A DNA stretch of 64,000 nucleotides from Siphonodentalium dalli (lineage: Eukaryota > Mollusca > Scaphopoda > Gadilida > Siphonodentaliidae), in contig CP136061.1 in assembly GCA_032622095.1 (NCBI GenBank), positions 60,591,301 through 60,655,300 of the forward strand. The letters run 5' to 3'. The notes under the pieces are model-generated. The model ran no database searches, was not told where the DNA came from, and worked only from the letters and a program-made list of their open reading frames with translations. The position numbers and the translations under genes were made by a program. Each line of letters starts with the position of its first letter. Position 1 is the first letter of the stretch. This document shows, piece after piece, positions 11,701 to 23,700 of the stretch.

Positions 11701-14700
11701 GTAGCACTTAAACCACGGAACGGGGGCTGGATGAATCCAATATGGCCGCAAGTCAGTGATCTCGCTTCTAACAGAGAGCACACTCAATTAAGATAAATAT
11801 GTGTAAACAATTACATACGAGTTCGTATCTCCTGGACATCTCTTGCTTTTCAACATCATAGACCATAATAAATTGCCTATCACCCTTTCTTACTGCATGT
11901 TTGATGATGTATCTTGGATTATCTAATAGAACAGGATTTCTGAAAAAAAGTAGATACTAGCCTGAAATTGATGTACTTAATTACGAAAACAAGAGCACAC
12001 AGAAAAGAAAACACAGCCTATGTGTCAATTCTATCGATTACTCCTGAAGACATTCGGATTCCTATTGATTCAGAAATTAAGGTGATCAATATCCCATTTT
12101 TGATCATTTTTATGAAAACTCATTGATATAATTTTTTCCAAATAAACAATCTTTATAACTGCAATCGATCGATCGATATTTTGGCCTACATCTGTACGGC
12201 ATTGTACAACTGAAGTTGTGTAAGAATGTGAGCACGTGTTTATAAGAGTGGCCACTTTTTCATATATCCAATGCTCATGCAATACAATGCTTGTCCGCTT
12301 CACTATATATACAGAAAACAGGTTTCACTGTTCGGATGCAACATGCTAAACAAGAAGGAGATGAAGAGATAACGATAACGACACTATATGCTGCTATAAG
12401 TTCATTTTAATCCTATTATGATGTCATATACTGCAGTGATGTTGCGTCATCTCCTTATTTTGAATAGCACATCAGTTTGCAAATACCATTTTTTCTACAA
12501 TTTACTACATTCGTAGTAAACAATCCTAGAGTGACTTCGAGATCGGCTGCAGCTTCGGTCACAGCTTATATCGGATATAAGTCTGCGCATGTCCATATCC
12601 GACGAATCACGAACGACTATGACCGCGGCTGCAGCCGCAACGAATGCCACTTTCAGTAGGCCTATCCCACACCAACAACATGAATGTCCTGTAATTTAAT
12701 CATCAAATTTGAGGGTCTGGTCTCATAAACTATATTGGGTTATCTGTTGATCAGACCCCGAGCTGTATATTTTATACTTTAAGAGCCTCAATAAACATTA
12801 TGTTATAGAGGCCTAGGCTTCGACGTTTAGATCCGATGGCCAATGCATATAAAAAAACATCAAATTAACTATAAACTCCACCTTTGCAAAAATAGTTTCA
12901 TAAAATTAGATAGATAGTTATTGTAGTAAAACAACCATCGAACCCAAAGATAAAAATCTACATGTATGAACTACACATTCAATGTTTTAATTCATTCAAT
13001 CATTGTCCGCCATTTTCATTTATTCAGTCCGCCATTTTGGTTTTGATCGGTAGTACGGGTTAGGGTTAGCGAGGTAGTTGCATGGGTCGCTGTAAGATAT
13101 GTTTTTCCATGCGTATTTGTCATAAATGAAGGTGACAAATTTTTTCGTCGCCGCGATAATAATGGTGACAGAGGACTTTAGAAACAGACCCACTATTACT
13201 CGATGCTTTTTTGAGTCACTTTTTTCGGATTCTTGGTCATGGTGCTGATGAACCACTCCCAATCCATTCTGTCCATTTCAATCTGGCGCACGCAAGATAG
13301 TTTCACTTTGACACTGCAGAAATCTAAGACAGATCCATTCATATCAGTCGTTGATGTTTTGTATTTCAAGACTAACAACATGATTTGCCCTGTGCAGGCC
13401 CTCCTTAAATACCTGAAATTTATTGATAGTTCTACGGCACATGCTGTTCAACCACTCTTCATGAGTCCGGGTGGGCACGCTTTAAACCCGACAATTCTTC
13501 TTAGCAAAATTGGCCAAAATGTTATCGCATTTAGGATACAATTTGCAACAATTCAGTGGTCATTTGTTTTGAATTGGAACCAATACCATTGCGGGAATGA
13601 ACAAGATTCCACCGCACATGATTCAATTTCTTGATAGATGGAATTCCGACTGCTAAATCATATATATACATTTCCAGTCTCAGTCTAAGAGGCTCATATT
13701 GCATTGTGTTGGTAATGTCAGTTAACATGTTTCTATATTTGGGATTCAAATATACTTTACATTATGTGCATGTATTGATTATATATGTAGTGTTTTGCCA
13801 CTCTAAGTATGTATATGCATGAACAGCTTATATGAACTCTTCATAATAATATTGGATTGTATGAACTATAGCTTATCAGCTTACCGGCGATGTACATTGC
13901 ACTTGATTAACTGACCTCCACCACTATAACAAACGATACCATATTGGCAATGACGTAATGTGATATCATCCACCATGGATACGTAACCGGTTTATGTGCG
14001 TGCGCAACACGGATGCTCATCAGCCCTGTGTCATCGGGGGATATAATTCGATTCATTGTGCGTCTACATGTACATGTTTCCTCACTGACTTGAGGTGTGA
14101 TGGGGCATTGTGTTCACTATGCGTATGAATACATTATGCATGTCGTGTTGCATAATGAAAAATGTTCAAATACACTATCGGGTTTGTGCGCGTGTGTCGT
14201 ATATCGATCACCAAAACGTACTACCGAATCGGGGATGTCATTATGTCAGTGGTGTCCCTATAGGGATACGAGATGAACACATCTGTGACGGATGTAGACT
14301 TATCTACTTTATGTGATGTATTATGCTATAGGATGACACTGAGGGTTGGTTAGGTATGTTTTGGGGGCTCTTCGATGCCAAATTGCAAACACAGCTCCGT
14401 TTTGGGGTTTGTCGACATGGTTTACGTCAATCTATACGCATGTCTACAATTGCCCCCAAATATATCTGATAATGAAAGACACCACACGACTAACCTTGTT
14501 TCAGTATATGTGTCTCCATTGCCGACATTTACCTCTGGAACCAACATAAATGAGCAGAAGTTCTTGGCACAAATCCTTAATTTAGTCGTGTTTACAGTGT
14601 TATAAATATTATCACATATTACCTAATGTTCATTGCTTGATTGGGTCGTGAAAAATGTTAAGGGTAGCTATGAAGTCCCTGCCACATGGTAGCTCTGACC

Positions 14701-17700
14701 TCTGTATAGCCATCTACATTTGGTAGCCTGGTGCACCATACCTTGTGGTAGCTCTGGTCGCTATTCAGACATCTACATTCGGTAGCACGGTGCACTATAC
14801 CTCGCGGTAGCTCAGATCACCATACATACATCTACATTTGGTAGCACGGTGCACTCTACCTCGCGGTAGCTCTGATCGCCATACATACATCTACATTTGG
14901 TAGCACGGTGCACTCTACCTCGCGGTAGCTCTGATCGCCATACATACATCTACATTTGGTAGCACGGTGCACTCTACCTCGCGGTAGCTCTGATCGCCAT
15001 ACATACATCTACATTTGGTAGCACGATGCACTCTATCTCGCGGTAGATCTGATCGCCATGCATACATCTACATTTGGTAGCACGGTGCACTATACCTCGC
15101 GGTAGCTCTGATCGGTATACAGACATCTACATTCGGTAGCACGGTGCACTATACCTCACGGTAGCTCTGATCTCTAGAGACATCTACCTTTGGTAGCACG
15201 GTGCACTATATCTTGCGGTAGCTCTGATCGTTATACAGACATCTACAGTAATGCCCTAATTAATCGACTCTTTAACCACAGCAGAATTATGGGTAACTTT
15301 TCAGCATTTAGTCGGAAATATGGCTTGTTGCATTCATCGGAAAGCTCTCGGGATTACTTAGGGCATTACTGTACATTCGGTAGCACGGTGCACTATACCT
15401 CGCGGTATCTCTGATAGCTATACAGACATCTATATTTGGTAGCACGGTGCACTATACCTCGCGGTAGCTATGATCTCTAGAGACATCTACATTCGGTAGC
15501 ACGGTGCACTATACCTCACGGTAGCTCTGATCTCTAGAGACATCTACATTTGGTATCACGGTGCACAATATATCGCGGTAGCTCTGATAGATATACATAC
15601 ATCTACATTTTGTAGCACGGTGCACTATATTTCGCGGTAGCTCTGATCTCTAGAGACATGTATACATTTGGTAGCCCGGGTTCGCTCTAACCGACTATAG
15701 CTCTAATGCAATAATCTCTAAATAATCAAGAAATCCTCAGTCAGTTTAGATGTATGTAGGATGGCTTATGAGAGCTGCACAAAAAGCCAAATTGAGGGAT
15801 CAAGTTTATATAACATACATTTATTTATAAAATATAATCTGAAAATAATTATCGTCTTTAGTTTATCTTAAACGAATGCGTTGGTCGTATGCGTTAGCCG
15901 CAGGTTTGTGAAATCATGAATCAGCCGCATGCATGCATATGACTTTTTGTTATTCTTTTGCTTCCTATGAGGTTTTGCTGGACATACAAAACACAATATC
16001 TGTCACGATTTTGTTGGGTTTATAATATGCCACTCATAAGTCCGATTTAACCCACATTGGAGCACATCCTGTGGTGTATCGTAAAAGACGATATACTAAA
16101 TTTCACACCAATTAGTGAAAGAAACCTTAGATCGAACATGTGTCTCCCACAAGACATACTACGCGTAAGCGACAATCTAGATTCAGTCCTCTTGCTTTAC
16201 TAAAATAGTACACAGGCGAACCTTAAGATAGAGTTATGCCATTTATATCGCCAAACTAGTATAGCTTGCTATTCACCCGATCCGCATAGCATTAAAAGAT
16301 ATAGATACTTAAGTCGGTCATGTTTTACCATCTATATATACTTAATTGTGTACCATGCGCCCATCCAGCCCACCATTACATATAAACATTAGTACAGATC
16401 TGACTACCATTACGATATATAAACCTTTTTACTGATCTGACCACGGACACAACATGATGATTATATTGACGAAATAATGGATATATTCATAAATGAAACT
16501 GTTATATATTTGATATAGTTAATCTTCTGATCTAAACACGATGCATATTCTTTTATACTAGTAAGTCAAATGTCAACGGAAGTTAGTAAACATAAAAAGC
16601 GTAGCACGCTATTGCGTTCCATATTGGACTGTGGACATATCACTCACACAGATGAAAGGTGCTAGAGTTGACCGATATTGTTGATTTAAACATAGTCATC
16701 AAACCTTCTTGGTTTTCGAATTGTGAGTTTAGGATATCGATGTTCACAAGAATCCGATTGTTCATTAGGCATAACTGTGGAATCATTAACAGCTGAATCA
16801 GTTGTATCATCACTCTGTCTGACATCATTTGGTTCTGCATTGTCAACACTGATTACGGATGGCATAATATCGATTTTGACTTAAAATGTCAGGTACAGAG
16901 ATATTAGGCTCATGTTGTAGTTTTTCCGAAGACTTTATAATTTGGTCCACATGCCTTCGCCACAGAGTACCATTTACATTAACCGTGTACGACACTGGAC
17001 CAGTTCGTTCGTGAATAACAGTACTGCCGATAACCAAGTAGGCCTTTTCTGATCAGAGCGATAGTCTTTGACGGAAACACTTTGACCCGATTCAAAAGTG
17101 CGTAAAGTAGAATGACGTCTTTCTCGCATCTCGATGTTGGTATGATACACCACGTCCTGTATATCCGGCTTCACTAGATCTAGACGTGTCTTAAAACATA
17201 TTCCCATTAACAGTTTGACAGGATGGTGTTTCACCAGTAGTCGGGTGTGGTGTGTTTCGGTAGGTCATGAGAAATTTTGACAGTTTTGTCTGAACAGTAC
17301 CTGTGTCCTGTGTTGCGGCTTTTATTGCCACTTGAATGTTTGTACGAAACGTTCAGCTAATCAATTTGTGCTCGGATGGAATGGTACCGAGGTTATGTGC
17401 TTGATGCCGTTGTTACGAACGAAAATCTCGAACTCATGGGATTTAAAGCAGGGTCCATTATCACTAACAATTTGCCTCGGAATACCATTACAAGCAAAAA
17501 CTGGTCACAGCAGATGAACTGGAATTCAACGCAATAACTTCTGGCCATTTTGAATGTGCATCAACGATTATTAGGAACATTTGTCCTAAAAATGGCCCGG
17601 CATAGTCTATATGTACTCTCTCCCATGGCATCGATGGCCACTCCCATGGATGAAGTGGCGCTGCTGGTGGAATGTGTTTGTGCAGATCGCATCCTGAACA

Positions 17701-20700
17701 ACTTTTTACATAATTCTGTATGTCATCATCAATTCCTGGCCACCATATGTAACTTTTGACATAATTATGTATGTCATCATCAATTCCTGGCCACCATATT
17801 GTAACTGCGGGCTAGAAATTTCATGCGAACAACACCAGTATGTCCAGTATGTAGTTCCGACAGCATTCTGGTTCGTAACTGTGGGGGAATCACTACACGT
17901 AGTCCCCACATCAGACATCCCTGAAACACAGTTAGCTCAGTATGTCTTGTATGGTATGCACTGAGAGTTTTGTCACATTTGTCGTTTGACCATCCATCCA
18001 TTACTTTCGCGAACACTTGAGATAATATTAGATCTTTGCTTGTTTCTGCACCCACTTGTTTACTGGTAACAGGTAGATTTTCGAACTGCGACATATGAAG
18101 AATGTCTAGTTCCTCATTTTCATAATCATCGTAACCCATTTCACAGTTCAATGATAAGCGTGAAAGACTGTCAACATTTGTGTGCTTCTTTGTTGGCTAA
18201 AACTCAATATCATAATCGTGTCCCGCAAGAAAAATTGCATACCTTTGTAGGCGAGCTGCAGTCGTTGCTGGAATAGCTTTGCCGAGGTTAAAAATAGACA
18301 CTAATGTTGATTGTCTGTTATGAGTGTGAAATGTCTGGCAAATAGATATGAATGGAATCGGTTTACACCCCACACAATAGCTAGAGATTCCCGATCCACT
18401 TGTGAATAATTTCTTTCAGCTGACGTAAGCGAACGTGAAGCGAATGCTATGGGTCTTTCCGCACCATCTTGCATCACATGGGACATGTGATTCCAACTGA
18501 AGATGCGTCTGTTGCAAGCCGGGGTGGCAGATTGGGATTGTAATGTGTCAATACCAAGTCAGAAGTTATCATTTGTTTCACATCATTACATGCACCAGCA
18601 CATGCCTCAGACCATTTCCAAGGGACGTTTTTCTCGATCAGTCTATACAGTGGATGCAGCGTAGTTGATACATTTGGCAGAAATTTTGCATAATAGTTCA
18701 CGAGCCCTAAAACGATCGAATCTCGGTCACTGAGGTTGGCATGGGTGCTTTCAGAACAGCCTCAATTTTCTGTCGTGTTTTGTGCAAACCGACGCGATCT
18801 ATAGTATGGCCACAAAATGAAACACTTTCGCGGAAGAATGCACACTTTTCAAGGTTGACGCATAGTCCATTTTCTTCCAAACGCTGGAGTACCAAATCCA
18901 ATGTCACGAAATGTTGGTCGTCAGAATTCCCTGTCAGAATCATGTCATCAATTAGGCATTTAACTCCAGGTATTCCCTGTACGACTATGTCCATTGTTCT
19001 CTGCCAAATAGCGGGCGCGGAAGCAATTCCGTAAATTAACCTGTTGTACGTAAACAGTCCTTTCTCTGTGTTTTCGTTAATAGATGTTCTGAGTCCTGGT
19101 GTACCCGTAATTGTGTGAACGCTTGCCTGAGGTCTATCGGTGAGAATTGTTGCCCTCCACCTAATGCTGCAAAAATATCCTCCGTCCGTGGCAGTGGGTA
19201 TTGTTCGATCTGAAGAACTGTGTTCACTGTTATTTTGAAGTCCCCGCAGAGACGCACCGACCAATTCTTCTTAATTGCTGGCACCACCGGAGTCGCCCAT
19301 TCACTATGTGAGCACTTCGTAATTATCCCTTCCTCTAACAGACGGTCAACTTCAGCATCAACTTTAGGCTTGATTGCGTATGGCACCGAACGAGCTTTAC
19401 AGGACTTAGGCGTTGAACCAGGTTTAACAAGTAATTTTACAGTAAAGTTCTTAACTGTTCCCAAGTCGTCTCCGAATACTGCTGCATGTCTCCTGAGAAT
19501 ATCATCCAAACCTGCTGGCTTCGATTCACTATGACCAATCGAGACAGCTTTACTTAATTTCCAATCCTACTGGATTGCACGAAACCACTCACGTCCAAAC
19601 AATGTTGGCCCTTTATTATGTACGACATAGAGTTTCAGATCCTTTGATTGATCATTGTATTCCACCATCACGTGTGCTACTCCTAGGGGTGTCATTTTCT
19701 CTCCCGAGTATGTATGTAAATTCACATCCGACGATATCAGTTTATTAACGAGATTTGGAAACTTATCCCGGAACACGACCTCTGAGACAACAGAGACTGC
19801 AGCCCCCGTTCTAACTCCATCTCAAGCTGAATACCATTTACTATTGGCACTAAGGTGATTGCATAATTTTTAGAATTTATTTCAACAGATGCAATAAATT
19901 CATCACGCATATTTAGCACCTGTTTTGTCGACGATACATTAGTTCTTTGATGGTGTCCATATGCGTTACATTGAAAACGCCGTTTGTCCTTGAAATAACA
20001 TGTAGAGGGGTCATGATCACCAAACATCTAAAACCGTTTTTAGGATTCTGTTGTCTCACAGTTGAAGAAAACCTAGGTGGGCGGGGTTTCCATTGTTGTT
20101 TTCTCGGACCCGAAAGTTTGTTGATATTCACATCATCAAGTGGTGGCTCAGCAATCACATTAATAGTTTGTGTTAACACCGGCCCTGGGGTGTGTGCTCG
20201 CAGTTCTATGGCATCTTGAGCAGCAGCTTCCATCGCTGTGGAAATTTCAACAGCCTTTTTGAATGTGAGATCACTTTCAGTCAAAAGACTTTTCTGGATT
20301 GTTTCACTATTTAAGCCACATACCAATCGGTCTCGTAGAGCTTCATCTAAGGCAGTGAATACACAATTCTGACAGTTGACGCAGGCCGACCAGGTAGTCT
20401 CTTATAGATTCACATGGCTTCTGATCACGCTTGTGGAATCGCAAACGCTCGGCTATAACCAGTGGCTGAGGGTTAAAATGATCTTTCAAGTACTTTGTCA
20501 GTTCAATATAGGTACATTCGGACGGTTTCTTGGGAGCTGTCCCTCCCATCAGACTGAGGAGCGCGGGGACCTGTTTGTCATCTTTGACATCATTGCACGT
20601 GAAGTACAGATCTAAACGTTCCGAGTATGGGATCCATGACACTACAGTACTGTCGAAATTATCGATTCGACCAATATTCGCCGCATATCGTCGTCGCCAA

Positions 20701-23700
20701 TTGTTATATATTTGATATATTTAATCTTCTGATCTAAACGCGATGCATATTCTTTTATAAGTCAAACGTCAACGGAAGTTAGTAATCATAAAAAGCGTAC
20801 CACGCTATTGCGTTCCGTACTGGACTGTGGACATAAATAACAGAAACAAAAATAAAACAAAACTTTTCTTTTTAAGATTTTGTGTGGTTTTGTTTTTGGA
20901 AGAATTTATATTGACTAAATAACGGAGATATTCAGAACTGAAAAATAATAATAAAAACAATAATAAAGAGCGTATATTTAAAGAGCGTATTTTTTTTTAA
21001 AGAAGAATATATGACCGGGACTTTCGTTGGCTTTTTGCTAATTTCTGAACACAGGTGCATCCCTAATGCACAATTAAGCATCCAATCCATTACACAATGG
21101 GTAGAGAAAATCCTTAACAGATTACTTGTTTTTACTTTTCTTTTTCAATTTCAACATATTTTATGTTGAAATCACATTCCTAAACAGTTACACGAAGGAC
21201 TCCTACTCATTGGGGGGAAATGTTCAGATATCAATTTCACCAAACATCCATAAAGTTCAATAAACAACCTATTGTCATTGGTTGAACGTATTATCTGAAC
21301 ATTTCCTAAGAGAACTATTCATCAATGAAAATATAGTAAAGATAAAGTGTTAAAGCAATGGTTCAAAAGGTGTAGAGAATATCCTGAAAAATTATTTTAA
21401 CTCTTTTTATGTATGCCACGAATCAGCATGAACTACATTAAAACATGACCAACTCCAAAAAAAGACACCTGATCAGAATGGTATCAATTTTGTTTCAAAA
21501 CAAAGGAGGTATACCTCGATCTAGTTGACCCACTCCACCAAATTATTGGTATCCCAATTCCCCTCAATCTGCAGAAACAAATTTATCAAAGGGTGTTTGG
21601 TTGTAAATTTTATGTTCCCAACATTAAACCTTTCGATTCAGTTGATGAAATTAGAAGGGGTGGACAATAGTTGCAGAGAACCGAGTTTAGTTTAGACCAA
21701 AATAAGAGGGTGTCGATTTAATGTCATCGAGTGTACCTTTGGTGTCCAAAAACGCCGTCACTCTCTTCCATATCAACTTCTCGTTTGGCCACATCAGGAA
21801 GTCGTCTGTTCCATACTCTAAGTACGCAGTCAGGGGTAATGGTCACGTAGACATCCTTGTTAACTGTTTGGCAGTTAAGAATTCTCAGTGATCTGTGGTG
21901 TTCCAAAATCTCTTCTCTCGTTCCTTTATCCAAATCCCAAACAACAACAACTTCACTATGAGGGTAGTACAAAGTTCCATCTAATGTCATGCGGTAAAAC
22001 CTTGGTTGGTGTGTATCATCTCCTGTTAATGAGGAGATTAACTGGTTAAATTAGTAGCCGAAGATTCCTACATATGAATCAACTAGAGGTATTATGTGGA
22101 GCTATATTAACATATTACTTTTTAGAAAAAAGAAACACAAGGATTACTGGCTTGGAAAATATTATGCATGTTGTGAAAAATGTCTATGTAAAAAGGGGAA
22201 TAACCCAGACTAAAAATCGCAGGTGCACATGTTCTTATATTACTAAATATCTGTGCTAAATTTAAAAACAAATTGACAGAAAAATGTAGGAATACAAGCT
22301 CGAACACGGATTAACGGACGGTATGACAGATAAGCACCAATATACACCCATAACTTCGTTACAGGGGTACAATGACAATCAAGTAGCTACTCATCAGCAA
22401 ATATTTAGTCAATAGAGCATTTGATAAAAGCTGGGGTGTGTATATATACTCAAAATCTTTCTACTGTTTTTTTCCAACTTAATTGGAATAATTTATCCTT
22501 CATTAATTTTGTTGAGTACTATGTTGACAAATATAGTAAAACAAGCTCGGAAAAAAGTTGTGTCCACGCCCATCGGACGGACAAGCTGATTCCTATATAC
22601 TCCCCCCCCCCATAATTTTTTAAGGGGGTATAATTTGATCTTTATTACTACCTTTGATGGTTTTAATTTTCTCCAGGGAGTCAATTTGCAGGAAAATTAG
22701 ATCATTGTTAACCGAAGATGAGACAATGACAAATTTCTCATCTGGGGTGACGACCAAAGCATCTATAGTTTCCTCAATTTCATCTACTTCAACACAGTTG
22801 GTGAATTCCTGCTTCTTTGTGTTGAATATAATCAAACGAGTTCCTTCGTTGTTAGTGAGGCATATGAAGTCCTTAATTCCTGGGGAAAAAAGTACATTAC
22901 ATGTTATGGCAATTAAGCATACCACGAATTCAAGGGGTACTGTACACTAAATCCGGCCATTTATGGGATCATCTCCTTTTATACTCAACAGAATATATGC
23001 AACAAATGAATGCAATTGAGCCATGGATGAGTGCAAAATACACTCATTTACTATATGAATGATGCAAACAACATGACAATTATATTGAAAATGAATTTAT
23101 GACTGGAGTCATAAATTAATTTTCATTATAATTACCATGTTGTTTGTATCGTTTATATGGTAAATGAGTGTATTTTGCTCTCATCCATGGTTCAAATTCA
23201 TTCATCTGTTGCATATATTCTATTGAGTATAAAAGGAGATGGTTTCACACATGGCTGGATTTAGTGTACAGTACCCCTTTAATCTAGTAACTTTGTAACT
23301 AAGAAACACGCAGTTGGTGATTTTCGGACTTCAATCATGATTCTTGAATATTTGTTTTGATGCCAGCCCCGATATTTCAGTCAGTATGAATTAGACAATC
23401 GTGATGGTCGGAATAATTGCCATTACGCTGGATGATTTGTACAATGTGAACCGTATGAATCCGCAAAGCAAAAATATTTGCGTAAACGGAAACGTCACGT
23501 AATCCGTAAAATATATAGAACTCCTGCCAACGACAATGACAACAGATAATGGGTGATTAGATATTAGTGCCTCATTGAAATTAATTACTATTCACCTGGT
23601 GTAAAAATCACCTATTGTGTGACACTCTCTAGTTAAAGTTATCTCTATTTTAAAGGTACTCAATCCAATCAGAGGGTCCTATATTACTATTTCTTTGGCT

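Larger units (their letters stand above)
16500..20833 (-). mobile_element. Ty3/gypsy LTR retrotransposon, 4.3 kb, degenerate
   Basis: Two direct repeats of 132-138 bp bound the element. Between them on the minus strand come gag, protease, reverse transcriptase, RNase H and integrase in Ty3/gypsy order. A primer-binding site starting TGGCGACGAC lies directly inside the right LTR. The coding region is broken by several frameshifts and stops, and catalytic positions are changed in protease and RT. It sits in the intron between exons 20 and 21, in the same orientation as the host gene. I see no matching 5-bp target duplication (gaaac against taaat). No envelope-like frame was seen. Confidence 0.92.

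Noticed and set aside
14663-15685. CRISPR-like array of regular repeats
   Set aside because: There are no distinct repeats and unique spacers; the whole 59-bp unit is repeated, in a eukaryotic intron.
16495-20838. 5-bp target-site duplication of the LTR retrotransposon
   Set aside because: The flanks (gaaac and taaat) do not match, so either it has decayed or the LTR ends are slightly misplaced.
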